From: Berberis thunbergii
Lineage: Eukaryota; Streptophyta; Magnoliopsida; Ranunculales; Berberidaceae
DNA length: 64,000 bases
Reading direction: 5' to 3'
NCBI GenBank assembly: GCA_003290165.1
Contig: QNQO01001151.1
Location: 1-64,000 of the forward strand
Position 1 is the first letter of the stretch; each line of letters opens with the position of its first letter. Made by a program: the position numbers and the translations under genes. Below are positions 36,129-48,010 of this stretch, in pieces. Under the pieces are notes generated by a model. It did not search any database. It was not told where the DNA came from and worked only from the letters and a program-made list of their open reading frames with translations.

Positions 36129-37374
36129 ATCAAATGGTCTTAATTCAGGTTGTAATGAGACCAATGGGGCAAGGGAAGAGAAATAACGGATATGGAATTT
36201 TCAAAGGGCTTAAAGAAATGGTGAAAGCATGCAATAAGATTAGACATTAGCAATGAATCATATGGTTCAAGACATAAGTAGGAAAACGAAGAGGTGACCC
36301 ACTAAAAATGGAGAGTTTCAACAATTATTTTGTATCTATTGAATGAAAAGAACTGAACTATCTGTATGGTACTGAAATACTGAATGAATATAGACAAGGA
36401 CTTGTGTCCCTTTTGTAATTTTGTAACATTTTTTTGTTTTTGTTTTTGTTTTTTGCAATTCTTTCTTCCTGAACTGTCTACCACAAGGGTTTTCCCCCAC
36501 ACTTGCTTTTCAACATACCTTGAACTACAATAAAGTCTCTACAAATCAAATTATGCTTCACTCTTCTGATTAGATTAGGGATAGAAAATGAGGGTAATAA
36601 AACAAAATGCTTAATAACAGGCTCAACAGGGTTAACCTAAAGGAAATATATCATGGATCAGGCTTATTTGGCAACGGTGGGAACTAGGTGCCTTTATCAT
36701 GTCAAGCACATCATGCAATTCAATATGATGCTTTGAATGAAATTAATACAAGCTCTAGTGTTTAATTCTTAATTATGAAAGAAATCAAAGTAGCAACCAA
36801 AGCAAACAAAATTGAGATCATGCAACAAATTATTATTGACAAAAGAAATGAAAGATGACATAATTAAAAATTCTCAATATCAAAGGAACAATAGGCTCAA
36901 AACTCACTATGGGTTATAATGAGTTAAATTCAATTAAGCATGCTATGAGTATCAATTACTAAGTTGATTACATGTGAATTTGCATATGATGACCATGAAT
37001 AAGCATTAACCAAGAAATAATATTAGATCTTAACTCATGCTTATAAATCACCTTAAAGTCATGCAATTAAAAACCAAATCTCATCATTGTGTTGGAAAGT
37101 ATCATAAGACTCAAAACAACTATAATTTTTTTTAATGGACTGACACTTTTATTTAAATTTTTTTTCAAAATAAAAACACTTTGTTTCCCCCACACTTAAA
37201 CCTAGCATTGTTCTCAATGTTAATAGATTATAGCACATGCAATAAAAGATTTAAAAGCGGAAAAATAAACTACTAACAAACAAAAGCAAAAATAATGAAA
37301 ATAAAGCAAATTTGATTGGGTTGCCTCCCAAGAAGCACTTGTTTTAACATAGTGCAGCCTGACGGTATCTTCAA
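36129..37374 (-). mobile_element. Athila-type element: region downstream of pol
   Basis: Non-coding sequence after the integrase on the minus strand. It includes gggttgcctcccaagaagc (37318-37336) and the tttcccccacacttaaacc motif (about 37182-37200), both of which I recall from Athila-like 3' regions. No LTR is recognised; the element is cut at the junction with the LTR copy C leader at about 36128. Confidence 0.5.
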
Positions 37375-38640
37375 TTAGTCCTCAGAATAAGTGGGAACAT
37401 GGAGTGATACGTCCTCCACGTCATGCTCCACAAATGATTCATAATAGGGCTTAAGTCGATGCCCATTCACCTTGAACCCATTTCTAGTTGCAACACTTTT
37501 CACCTGTATAACACCATGGGGAAAACATTAGTAACAATAAAAGGACCAACCCATCTAGAACGTAACTTATCGAGAAAAAATTTAAGGCGTGACTGAAAAA
37601 GTAAGACTTTCTGGCCACAACAAAAGTCTTTCGACGGATCATGCAATCATGAAAAGCTTTACTTTTCTCCTTATAAATCCTGGCACTCCCATATGCGTCA
37701 TTCTGAATCTCTTCAAGCTCGTTTAGCTGCAATTTTCTATGAAGGCCAGCATTATCAATGTTCATATTGAAAGTCTTAATTGCCCAATGTGCCTTATGTT
37801 CTAGCTCAACCGGTAAATGACACGATTTCTCATATACAATCTGAAAGGGAGACATCCCTATCGGTGTCTTAAATGTTGTCTGAGATGCCCATAAAGCATC
37901 ATCAAGTTGCATGTTTCAGTCATTGCGGGTGGGCTTTACTGTCTTTCCAAGTATTCCCTTGATTTCACGATTTGAAACTTCGGCTTGTCCACTTGTTTGG
38001 GGATAATAAGGTGTCGAAACCTTATGTGTGACATTGTATTTCTTAAGCAAAGCTTCAATTGTACGGTTGCAAAAGTGGGAACCTCCATCATTTATAAGCG
38101 ACATTCCAAACCTTACAAAAATGTTAGAACGAATAAACTCTGCAACAACTTTGGAATCATCAGTACGGGTGCCTTTTGCTTCCACCCACTTTGAAACATA
38201 ATCCACAACAAGCAATATATAAATGAAACCATTAGAAGAAAAAAATGGACCCATGAAATCAATACCCCATACATCGAAAATTTTCACACTATATATAGGA
38301 TGTTGTGGCATTTGATCTCTAGGGCCTAAGTTACCTGTTCTTTGACATCGGTCACAAGTCATGCAAAATAATCTGGCATCCTTAAATAAAATGGGCCAAT
38401 AAAATCCACATTCTAAAACCTTACGAGCAGTTCTTTGAGCTCCAAAGTGTCCCCCACAAGCACAGGAATGACAATATGTCAATATCGAATTAAATTCAGA
38501 ATCGGGCACGCATCTTCTAATCAATTGATCGGTACAATCCTTTCCACAGATAGGGATCATCCTATACAAACTGTTTTGCCACTTTCTTGAGCTTATCCTT
38601 ATGAACTCGAGTCAAGGTGTTCATAATCTGTTTAGATATA
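37375..38640 (-). pseudogene. Athila-type integrase relic
   Basis: Minus strand, pol C-terminal domain, which inserts the retroelement cDNA. 38569-37916 holds the zinc-binding region (HFGAQRTARKV then CMTCDRCQR) and the core: VWGIDFMGPF gives the first Asp, SLINDGGSHF the second, and GQAEVSNREIK the Glu. A single stop TGA at 37913-37915, where the family usually has Trp, interrupts the frame before [19 protein letters not shown]. The tail continues with [16 protein letters not shown] and LQLNELEEI, typical of the Athila lineage, and ends with a stop near 37375. The copy is nearly intact at motif level yet cannot be translated through. Confidence 0.88.
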
Positions 38641-39132
38641 AGGTAATTCACAATATTAGCATACCATGGTTCACTTACCTTGACCAAAAGTAGTTGTTCA
38701 TCAAAAAAATTCTCAAGAATTGGTAGGGGTTCCTCATTGCACTAAATGGCTCATGTGGTCAGCTACCACATTTTCACTCCCTTTTTTTTATCTCTGATCT
38801 CCACATCAAACTCTTGAAAAAGAAGTATCCACCGTATAAGTCTCGGTTTCGCCTCTGTCTTTGTAAGCAAGTATTTTAAAGCTACATGATCAGAGAAAAT
38901 TATAACTTTAATTCCAATTAAATAAGATCGAAATTTCTCTAAAGCAAATACAACAGCTAAAAGTTCTTTTTCAGTCGTGGAATAATTCAATTGAACGTCA
39001 TTCAAAGTTCGGGAGGCATAGTAGATGACGTGAAGACGTTTGTCCAGCCGTTGGCCTAGAACTGCTCCTAAGGAATAATTTGATGCATCACACATAAGCT
39101 CAAATGGAAAACTCCAATCCGGTGGCGCAATG
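38641..39132 (-). pseudogene. Athila-type RNase H relic
   Basis: 38763-39095 encodes [40 protein letters not shown] and [20 protein letters not shown], the catalytic Asp/Glu/Asp pattern of retroelement RNase H, which removes the RNA strand during reverse transcription. The coding sequence continues upstream to 39132 ([12 protein letters not shown]) where a hAT element interrupts it. Toward integrase the frame breaks near 38762. Confidence 0.85.
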
Positions 39133-39140
39133 ATAGGTAC

Positions 39141-39819
39141 CAGTGTTCTAAAAATCGGTCTAGGCGGCGCCTCGGCGCTAGAAGGTGGAAAACCGCCCAG
39201 ATTAATGCCTGGGCGGTTCTGGGCGGGTCTAGGCGGGTCTGGGCGGGATCTAGGAGGTCTAGGCGGTCTGGGAGATTTTTTTTTTTTTTTTTTTTTAATA
39301 AGGTTGATTGTGTTCTTGTTTTATTTTTCTTTCCTATTTTTTAGAAATAAACTATTTAATTGTTTTTTTAGAAAATCTCGGGAATGGGCTTTGATGATGA
39401 TAATGATGATATGTCTAAATGTAGCGAAGGATGATTACTTAATGGAATTCTCAAAGGATCTGCCGGTACCAATTTTACTAATGTAGATTTTATCAAACAT
39501 AACTGAGGTTATTCATGCAATTTGAAGAAAAATAAAAGAGTACACAAATTCAAATTTATATAAAGTACCCATCATGACCAACTTCAGTCATTTGAGTTTT
39601 AATAAATTTTGTTCACGATTGTTAATTTTTCATGTTTTTAAATTTTGCATATATATATTGACATTAAATTAGATGTAATTGATAGGGTATTATGCTTAAA
39701 TTTTGTAAATTATTAAAGTTATAATACAAAACCTAAGACCGCCCAGGCACCGCCTAGGCCCCTGGGCGCTAGGCACCTGCTCGCCGCCCGCCCAGCGCCT
39801 AGCGATTTTTAGAACACTG
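39141..39819 (+). mobile_element. Non-autonomous hAT element, copy 2 of the three-copy family
   Basis: 679 bp, from cagtgttctaaaaatcg to cgatttttagaacactg (perfect 17-base inverted termini), with a perfect 8-bp target duplication ataggtac (39133-39140, 39820-39827). Subterminal arrays of ggtctaggcgg/tctgggcgg repeats flank an AT-rich core. It sits between the RT and RNase H parts of the Athila-type pol; removing it with one target copy restores the retroelement frame. Confidence 0.93.
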
Positions 39820-40164
39820 ATAGGTACTGATGTCAACAACTCCTTAAGCTTGTCAAACGCTGTCAGACAGTCATTATTGAACTCAAATGGCACATCTTTT
39901 TGTAGGAGTCGACATAGTGGTCCAGAAATCTTAGAAAAATCTTTGATAAATCGCCGATAGAATCTTGCATGTCCAAGAAAAGATCTCTCACTGAAGTAGG
40001 AGAGGGTAAGTAACGTACAAGATCTATTTTAGCTTTATCAACCTCAATATCCCTAGCTGAAATCACATGACCTAATACAATATCTTGATTAACCATAAAG
40101 TGACATTTTCCCCAATTTAATACAAGGTTAACCTCAATGCATCGCTTCAGAATCAATGTAAGAT
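39820..40164 (-). pseudogene. Athila-type RT C-terminal part, between two hAT insertions
   Basis: Minus strand. LVLNWGKCHFMVNQDIVLGH, SARDIEVDKAKIDLVRYLP and SPTSVRD are the RT thumb and connection region of Ty3/gypsy. A frameshift follows in the next 40 bases, then the expected GHARFYRRFI and PFEFNNDCLTAFDKLKELL in another frame up to 39828. It is bounded on both sides by hAT copies. Confidence 0.85.
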
Positions 40165-40857
40165 CAGTGTTCTAAAAAGCGCTAGGCGTTGGGCGAGCGG
40201 CGAGCAGGTGCTTAGCGCCCAGAGGCCTAGGCGGTCTTAGATTTTGTATTATAACTTTAATAATTTACAAAAGTTAAGCATAATACCTTATCGGTTACAT
40301 CAAATTTAATGCCAATATATATATGCAAAATTAAAAAACATGAAAAATTAATAATCATGAACAAAGTTTATTAAAACTCAAATAACTGAAGTTGGTCATG
40401 ATGGGTATTTTATATAAAATTGAATTTGTGGACAAATATCCAAACCTACTCTTTTATTTTTCTTCAAATTGCATGAATAACCTTAGTCATGTTTGATAAA
40501 ATCTACATTAGTAAAATTGGTACCGGCAGATCCTTTGAGAATTCCATTAAGTTATCATCCTTTGCTACAATTAGACATATACTGAATAAAAAACAATTAA
40601 ATAGTTAATTTCTTAAAAAAAGAGGAAAGAAAAATAAAATAAGAACACAATCAGCCTTATTTAAAAATAAAAAATAAAAAAATTGCCCAGACCGCCTAGA
40701 CCCTGCCTAGGCTGCCCAGACCCCGCCTAGGCCGCCTAGACCTCGCCCAGACCCGTTTAGACCGCCCAGACTGCCCAAAACCCTCCCAGCCATTAATCTG
40801 GGCGATTTTCTACCTTCTGGTGCCTAGGCGCCGCCTAGGCCGATTTTTATAACACCG
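40165..40857 (-). mobile_element. Non-autonomous hAT element, copy 3 (inverted)
   Basis: 693 bp, inverted relative to copies 1 and 2. Ends are cagtgttctaaaaagcg and cgatttttataacaccg, the latter with two substitutions in the terminus. Flanks tgtaagat and tgcaagtt match in 6 of 8, so the target duplication has decayed more than in copy 2. Both ends show the same cctaggcgg-type arrays. It splits the RT domain. Confidence 0.85.
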
Positions 40858-40865
40858 TGCAAGTT

Positions 40866-41400
40866 TATCTAGACAATGGTCAAAAGAATCACCGAAAACA
40901 CTAAAATCATCCATATAAACCTCAATGATTTTTTCAATAAAGCTTGAAAATATACTTACCATGCATCTCTGGAAGGTAGCTGGGGCATTACACAAACCGA
41001 ATGACATTCTTCTATATGTGAAAGTGCCGAATGGACATGTGAAGGTTGTCTTTTCTTGATCCTTTGGAGCGATGACAATCTGATTATATCCTGAATAACC
41101 ATCAAGAAAAAAATAAAAAACACGACCGACCAACCTTTCAAGCAATTGATCAATAAAGGGAAGAGGAAAATGATTTTTCCTGGTAGTTGCATTCAACTTT
41201 CTATAGTCAATACAAACCCACCACTCAGTTTGCATTCGCGTGGGAACCAACTCATTTTCCTCGTTCTTTACCACACTTATGCCAGACTTCTTCAACACTA
41301 CTTGCACTGGTGAAACCCATTTTCTATCTGAAATAGGGTAGATCACTCCACAATCAAGGAGTTTAATGATTTCTTTCTTCACAACTTCCATCATAGGGGG
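40866..41400 (-). pseudogene. Athila-type reverse transcriptase relic
   Basis: Minus strand, N-terminal and catalytic part of RT. EVVKKEIIKLLDCGVIYPIS, KWVSPVQVVLKKSGISVVKN, then VCIDYRKLNATTRKNHFPLP, FLDGYSGYNQIVIAP, FTCPFGTFTYRRMSFGLCNA and the catalytic box VYMDDFSVFG (two Asp present). The frame is open for about 175 codons and is ended by hAT copy 3 after LDKLARC. It overlaps the protease frame by a few bases at 41391-41394, a frameshift in a polyprotein that is normally continuous. Confidence 0.9.
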
Positions 41401-42383
41401 TTTAGGCAGTGTTGAACTTCTCTAGTGGGTTTTGCACCTTCCTCAAGAAGTATACGGTGCATACAAGTAGTAGGGCTAATACCCTTAATGTCTGCCAATG
41501 TCCACCCAATTGCAGTCTTGTCCTTCAAAACTCGAATAAGTTTTTCCTCTTCTAAAATTGTGAGTGATGATGATATGATGACAGGCAATGTCTCATCATC
41601 TCCCAAATACGCGTACTTCAAGTGATCCGGTAATGATTTAAGCTCTAGTGTAGGTGCCCAAATCACAGAAGGTAAAAGTTTATTAGTAGATGAGGGAATA
41701 ATAATTGGGGGAGGTAACTCACTAACAATTCGTGACATTGACTCCAAGGTTGCCATAGTCTCAATGATATATTCTCTCATGTTATCAGCAAAGATCTTCT
41801 TATTGTCACAAAGAACTCCATTTCTCTCATATTCGGCGATAGTAGTAATGGTGATTTCAAATTCATCCTCGTTCACGACGTCAAAAAATTCATGGGACAA
41901 AATATCCACCACGTCAATAGAAAAACAATAATGATTATCAACAAGATACCTTATGGCTTCAAAGATGTTGAAGCCAATCACATCACCATCAAATTCCATG
42001 GTCAGTTTTCCCACATGCACATCAATATTTGTTCTTGCAGTTTTCATGAAGGGGCGCCCTAAAATAAGAGACAAAGGTGCTGACAATGCCGAATCTTCCA
42101 TTTCAAGCACATAGAAATCTACTGGGAAGATCAAATGATTAACCTGCACCAACACATCTTCCAACAAACCTTGAGGATATGCATTAGAACGGTCAGCCAA
42201 TTGAATAATTACACCATCATTTTTTAGCTCCCCGAGATTCATAGAACGATAAACAGAATACGACATAACATTAATTGAAGCACCTAAGTCTAACATTGCA
42301 TTTTTAGTTTTAGTATTACCGATAACACAAGGGATAGTGAAACTACCCGGATCCTTACACTTCGGTGGCAGTTTTCTTTGAAG
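41391..42383 (-). pseudogene. Athila-type protease and RT-linker relic
   Basis: Minus strand, the 301-codon stretch below 42296 plus an upstream extension. LPPKCKDPGSFTIPCVIG leads to MLDLGASINVMSYSVY, where D-L-G-A corresponds to the retropepsin D-S/T-G-A site, and later LILGRPFMKTARTNIDV. The downstream linker ends LLEEGAKPTREVQHCLNPL, which normally joins RT directly. Upstream at about 42384 the match stops near a CACTA-like terminus, and no gag is found. Confidence 0.85.
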
Positions 42384-42408
42384 AACTATGAATCCTTACA
42401 CTTCGGTG
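42349..42408. repeat. 17-bp direct repeat beside the CACTA-like terminus
   Basis: atccttacacttcggtg occurs at 42350-42366 within the protease sequence and again at 42392-42408, touching the CACTA-like end. This looks like filler sequence copied from the nearby flank. Confidence 0.7.
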
Positions 42409-42620
42409 TACTACACCAAAAGGCTTGATTAGCTACACGGAGATGGCCATGGCTCAAAACCGTTAGTTTATTTGCCACGGCCCAAAACTGTGGCTAGAGC
42501 CTAAAACCGTCACTACACCAAAATGCTTGATTAGCTACACGGAAATGGCCACAGTTCAAAATCGTTAGTTTATTTGCCACGGCCCAAAACCATGGCTAGA
42601 TTCTAAAACCGTGGCTATAA
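42409..42620. repeat. Duplicated CACTA terminal unit (about 102-108 bp, two copies)
   Basis: 42409-42510 and 42511-about 42618 both run from tactacaccaaaa/cactacaccaaaa through gcttgattagctacacgg and gtttatttgccacggccc to ctaaaaccgt. The element's end and subterminal region are therefore present twice in tandem. Confidence 0.85.
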
Positions 42621-43489
42621 AAAGAACACTATAACACAAATGGTTATAGATAGCACATGTGAGCGGGAGTAATTCGCTGGGGGCGCCAAAGTGCCCGCTC
42701 GATCCAAACCAAAAAAAAAAAAAAAAAAACAGAACAGAGAAAGAAGGAAGGAAGGAAGGAAGCAGAAGCCGAAGCCAAGTCTCATCTCCCTCTCCCTCTC
42801 CGACTGCTCTCATCTCCCTCTCCCCCTCCCTTTCCGACTGCTTGCATCTCGCCTTCTCGACAATGAAGTTCGGATACTAAAGGTGAGACCTTTTTCGCGA
42901 TTTCAAGGGTTTTGGTTCAAATTTTACTCAAATCGTAAGTGGGTATTGATTTTCTTTGTTGAAATTTGCAGGAGGAATTGTAAAGAACGAATCTTGAACT
43001 AGAATCATATAAAGAGAAGATCAATGAGAATCGGGAGAAGATTAAGCTCAACAAGCAACTTCCTTACTTGGTTGGGAACATAGTTGAGGTGATTTTTCTA
43101 TTCACCCTGTTTGATTTGTGAACTAATTTTGACCTAATTTGGTAAATAGGAAAGAAATGTTGTAAAAAAATTGATCTTGAAAATCGCAAATCTGAAAAGA
43201 GTTCGTTCACATCACAAACCCTAGAAAATATAGTTAAAGCAAGTTTAAAGTTGTATGAAAGTTTGCATACATATTTTAAATATGAGCACATCATATGCAT
43301 CTCAACTGGAATGTTATTTTATTAGATGCACATTATATGACTGCTACTTATATTTTATTCAATGGATGAATATATGTGATTCAGTCTATTTGGCTCTATG
43401 GTTGAAAATAATTTGATGTTGCTTTTTGAACTTATATTTTATTTTATGCATGAATATGTGCAATCTTGAATGTTATACAAGGTTTAATA

Positions 43490-44789
43490 AAAAAGCTAGA
43501 TATGAAGCGTCCAAACTCAAAGAGGACAAATGCATTCTCGAAGATCTACCTTTTCACAACATGCTTCTACTTCACAAGCTCTATCAAGTCAGAAAAGGTC
43601 ACATCATGTGTCTCAACTATCTCATACAGATAGTGTAGTCCCTAAGACTATTAGTCCCCCTATTGCTGGAGAGGGTCGGCCTCTATCTGATGATCAACAA
43701 GACTTTGGTGACCATGATATCAATGAAATGGAACAACAATTAGAGAAAAGTACAGATTGAAGCCAATCTAGAAGGCATAGGGAGGCAGCTGTATGTATAG
43801 GTAATGTTTGCTCACTTATCACAACTTTAAAAAAAAATTATTCCAGAAATGACAGAGTTTGAGCCAATCAAAGTTATTTGTAATATTCATGTTATCTAGC
43901 TTATTTAACTTTGGTGCTACTGGAATTGCAGCACGATGATATAAGAAACGCAGGGGTACTTGCCAATATGATGTCCCAAATCAGACAGAATTGATTGTGG
44001 TGAAATGCAATGCATTTGGACAGCCTATTGGCAAGACTGCGGCAAAAGTATCAACTAAAATAGGTTGCGATATAAATTGTATGTTATGTGCCATGCAACT
44101 CATATATGACCCCTTAATGCGTGAAGATGTAGTAGCTTATGTATACTTTTTTCATGTAATTTGTATTATTCCAGAGAGAAAAGAACCCAAATGAACAAGA
44201 ACCAGGTCGTATAAACATGTTCTACGTAACATACACATTATCTTATGGATTATTCCCTCAACCTGGAGCAGCAAGGAGATATGTACGTTATATTTTATAG
44301 AATAATATGAATGTAACTAGTTAATGTGTTGTTAACCATGATCTGTCCATTTGATCATTTATAATTTATGGCTATGTGCATCTCTTTTAATGCAGACGCA
44401 AATGGAGCATCTAACGCGGCCAACAAATGGTGAGGAGGGAATGAATAGGGAGGAGGCATTTACAGATATGATGGGGGAGGATGGACATGAGAGGGCCAAG
44501 ATGTATGGGATTGGCGTCACCTAAAAAATGTTCCACAAAGAAGATTGCCAACATCATGAGCAAATGAATGAGGTCGTTCAGATAATGGTGGATGAAGCAC
44601 AGGCCAAAGTACATGCATGAACTAGCGGAATCACATGAGCGTACTAAGCAAGATCTAATCGCAACTCATGAACAGACAAAACAGGAATTGGGTCCATCAA
44701 ATGATGCAACTGCACAAGAGCTCGCAGCTACCAAACAGAAGCTAGCATCCACTGAAGCAAATTTGGAGACAACCAATCAGAAGGTATAG
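43490..44789 (+). pseudogene. Transposase_24-type (CACTA accessory) gene relic
   Basis: Plus-strand exon pieces. 43530-43760 is serine/histidine-rich, ending in an acidic stretch (DQQDFGDHDINEMEQQLEKS). 43948-44110 reads KKRRGTCQYDVPNQTELIVV then KCNAFGQPIGKTAAKVSTKI; the basic start followed by FGQPIG is the pattern of plant Transposase_24-type proteins found in CACTA elements. 44401-44520 contains MNREEAFTDMMGEDGHERAK, resembling the later GxxRxxxYGxG part. 44592-44789 is a coiled-coil segment with repeats of HERTKQDL/HEQTKQEL. Introns with GT-AG-like ends separate the pieces. The family is usually a DNA-binding accessory of the transposase. Stops between pieces make a working product unlikely. 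Confidence 0.6.
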
Positions 44790-45660
44790 TCTATGTCCAT
44801 TGATCTTAATGCAAATAGAGCATTCATGACAAGCATCCAAACTCTAATGGGATCCGCGACGCAGCCAAGCGGGGTGAGTAATCAAACTTAACCATACGCA
44901 CCTAAATACATGAAACTAATCCTATATTGCTTTTTTTTTTGTTAAACTTAGGCAAGCTATTTGTTGTTGATACATGAAACTATTCCTATACAGTAATTAA
45001 ACTTAGCCAAGCTATTGTTGCTTTGAAACTAATCCTATACAGTAATTAAACTTAGTTAAGCTATACATGAAACTAATCCTATATGGTAATTAAACTTATC
45101 CAAAGTATATGTTGTTGATGTATGTTTCAAGCTCCGCGGTGAATAATTAAACTTAGCCAAGCTATAGTAATTAAACTCCGTTGTGAATAATTCGTCTTAA
45201 AAGTTACTTATAAACACCCATAATCATTAGAGAGTTTACAAAGATTTTAATTTCATTCTTTTTTACTGAAATAAAACACTATATGTTGTTTTACTTAAAC
45301 TTCAATATAGAGGATAATTGTTCACATTGAGTTTGTCATATTTGATTTAATTTTCTATGTAACATGGCTTGTCAGGTATGATTTTATTCCATCATTTATC
45401 CATCTTATTGGTTTCTCACAACTGATTGTTTTCAATTTCTGAAGAACTACACTTTGATGATTCTGAAGCCTAGACACATGATTGAGAAAACCTACACTAT
45501 AATTGATGGCCTTGGGGAAGAAGTTTTCTTGTTTGTTGTGAAGTTTTCTTGTTTGGTGCTGAAATTTTCTTGTATAGGTAATCCAATAGTATAGGTAATT
45601 AAATCTAATTCTCCTTTTAGTTCTTTTTAATCCAGAAATGACAATGTTTGAGTAATCCAA

Positions 45661-46030
45661 CAATGTTTGATAAATCCAATAGTGTTTGACTATCAAACTA
45701 TCAGTGTTTGACTATCAAACTATCAGTGTTTGACTATCAAACTATCAGTGTTTGATTAATCCAACTATGAGACTATCAGACTATCAGTGTTTAATCCAAC
45801 AGTGTTTAACTATCAGACTATCAGTGTTTAACTATCAGATTAACAGTGTTTAACTATCAGACTATCGGTGTTTGATTAATCCAAGAGTATTGTTTAACTA
45901 GTGTTTGATTAAACTACTGTTTAACTAGTATTTGATTAAACTATCAGTGTTAAACTAGTGTTTGATTAAACTACTGTTTAACTAGTGTTTGATTAAACTA
46001 TCAATGTTTAATTTTTAATCCTCTGACTAC
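45661..46030. repeat. 22-bp minisatellite (cagtgtttgactatcaaactat type)
   Basis: More than ten degenerate units of about 22 bases, regular at 45690-45760 and progressively altered to the right (tgtttaactatcagac, tgtttgattaaac). It lies inside the CACTA-like element and is not coding. Confidence 0.8.
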
Positions 46031-46079
46031 CAGTGTTTGATTTTTAATCCAACAGTGTGCTTTGACTTTTTTGTTCTTA

Positions 46080-46545
46080 GGTATTGTTTAAACTATAGAG
46101 TTTGTTTGGTGTTGAAGTGTGTTTGGATTAAACTGAAGTTTGTTTAACTAGTGCTAAAGTTTGTTTGGTGCTGAAGTTTGTTTAACTAGTGCTGAAGTTT
46201 GGGACAATTTAGGTAATGAAGTTTGGGATAGTTTGTTTGATGAAGTTTGGGACAGTTCTTAGGTATTGTTTAACTAATGTTGAAGTTTGGCAGCAAGCAA
46301 AGGGACTTTAAAATGCTGAAATTTAAGGTCAATTGGCAGCAAGCAAAGGGACTTTAAATGTTGAAGTTTGGCAGCAAGGGATTGTTTAACTAATGCTGAA
46401 ATTTGTTTAACTAATGCTGAAGTTTAACTAATGTTGAAGTTTAACTAATGCTAAAATTTAACTAATGCTGAAGCAAAGGGACTTTAAATGCTGAAGTTCG
46501 GCAGCAAGCAAAGGGATTGTTTAACTAATGTTGAAATTTGTTTGT
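46080..46545. repeat. Second minisatellite: ctgaagtttg / gtttaactaatg units
   Basis: Irregular repeats of gctgaagtttgtttaacta and of ggcagcaagcaaagggac (three occurrences near 46290, 46340 and 46500). Sequence type grades from the preceding array, suggesting one expanded region. Confidence 0.7.
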
Positions 46546-46794
46546 CCTATTTGCTTTGCTTTTTAATGGGTTTGATTGTTTAGATATGGTGGTGATCAAG
46601 GTTTCTCTAAACCTTGCTTATTTATTTGGTGGATAAGGCCTAGTCATGGTGAATAAGTCAATTGTTGTGGTCACAAGGTGGAGTGATGTGGTTCATAGAA
46701 GAGTTCAAGGAAATAGCCTTGCAACACCTTGTTTGACAAAAGAAAACAAAATATTTGTGTATTATTCAGTTTGAAACCAGACTTATTTGAGTGC

Positions 46795-46965
46795 AGACTA
46801 GTATGCTTTTTTGGTACATGATTTGTCTATAGGTTCCTGTCTGACTAGTATGCTTTCTTGGTCATTTTGTTGCATGTCTAACTGACTAGTATGCTTTCTT
46901 GGTCAGTTTGTTGCTTTCTTGCCTGTCTGACTAGTATATTTTCTTGGTTAGTTTGTTTTTGTTTT
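46795..46965. repeat. Repeat of gactagtatgctttcttggt
   Basis: Four copies of a block containing gactagtatgctttcttgg, spaced 40-60 bases apart and separated by gtttgttgc-like spacers. Confidence 0.7.
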
Positions 46966-47463
46966 ATTATAGGTTCCTGCAGCCAACCTTGCACTGATCC
47001 TTGTCGATTTGATAAATGTCCCCTTTACCTTTGTTGATCCCTCAAATGCGCCAATTCAAAATAGAAAAAAAAAACTTTATTCTATCTAATAAGATGTTGA
47101 TTAGTAATGTAAAAAGGCATCTTAGTTGGAACGTAGAGTCTCCATTTGAATGTGCAACTTTATGAGATTTGTACTACATAGCTTAAGCATTCAAATCTGT
47201 GTGCTATTGAACAATATGTTTCCCATTCATTGCTCTTTCAAATTTTACAAATTTAGGTGTTGCTGAATTGATATTGGTTTTGAAGTGGAAGATATGAAAT
47301 TTTGAAGTAGAACACATTTTGTGGGATGATTGATATGGTGTGCAAGATCACATGAATTGTTGTATTTCTCGTTTTTGTGCAGACAATCACCAATCCCATA
47401 GACGGTCACTATGATTTATGTAGTTCTTTAAGTTTAAGTGAGTTATCATCTCAAATTGAAATT

Positions 47464-47486
47464 GTATATATATATATATATATATA
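47464..47486. repeat. (TA)n microsatellite
   Basis: About eleven ta units, flanked by the small inverted pair caaattgaaattg / aatttcaatttg, so the region can fold back. Confidence 0.85.
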
Positions 47487-47734
47487 ATTTCAATTTGAGG
47501 TCAATAGAGTATAAAGTTGTTTGGGATTGTATTTTTTGTGATGGATAAGTTATTGATTATACAAACAAGGCTAGTGTATTAGTCATCATTTACGGTGAAA
47601 ATTAATATAATTGTATTCAGATTTGAAATGTTTCTTTTGAATGAAAAAGACAATGAGAAATCTGAAAATTAATAGAAAGTACTAATTCCATTAAAAAAGA
47701 ATTTTTATTAGTAATTTTTTTAGCTACAACAAGT

Positions 47735-48010
47735 TAGTGTTAGCAATGGCAAATGTCGTCTCTATTTTGGCAATTTGCGACATTATTCTGTACAACTTAG
47801 CAACGGTCAGAAACTGTTGCAAGAAAGCCATGGCAAATGCCATCTCTATTTTGTCAATTTGAGACAGTTTCAGCCATCTCAGAATTTGCAACAATTTGAA
47901 GTCGTCGCTAGATAGCCACAGCAAATACCATCTCTATTTTGTCAATTTACGACAGCCTTAGCCGTCTCAAAAATTTTGAAAGTTGTCGCCAGTACTGCTA
48001 TCTCAAATAA
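47735..48010. repeat. CACTA right subterminal tandem repeats (about 90 bp)
   Basis: Three diverged units containing gcaaatgccatctctatttt and gtcaatttgcgaca-like phrases plus gtcgcta/gttgcaa segments, at about 47745, 47830 and 47920. Confidence 0.75.

Noticed and set aside
36129..36300. Athila LTR at the left end of the minus-strand element
   Set aside because: No TG...CA pair, no target duplication and no second copy; the sequence simply abuts the leader of LTR copy C.
39130..39486. Glycine-rich reading across hAT copy 2
   Set aside because: Caused by the ggtctaggcgg repeats and a poly-T run.
45661..46030. Regular short repeats that could suggest a CRISPR array
   Set aside because: Plant nuclear DNA, no unique spacers, units are adjacent and degrade gradually; a minisatellite inside a transposon.
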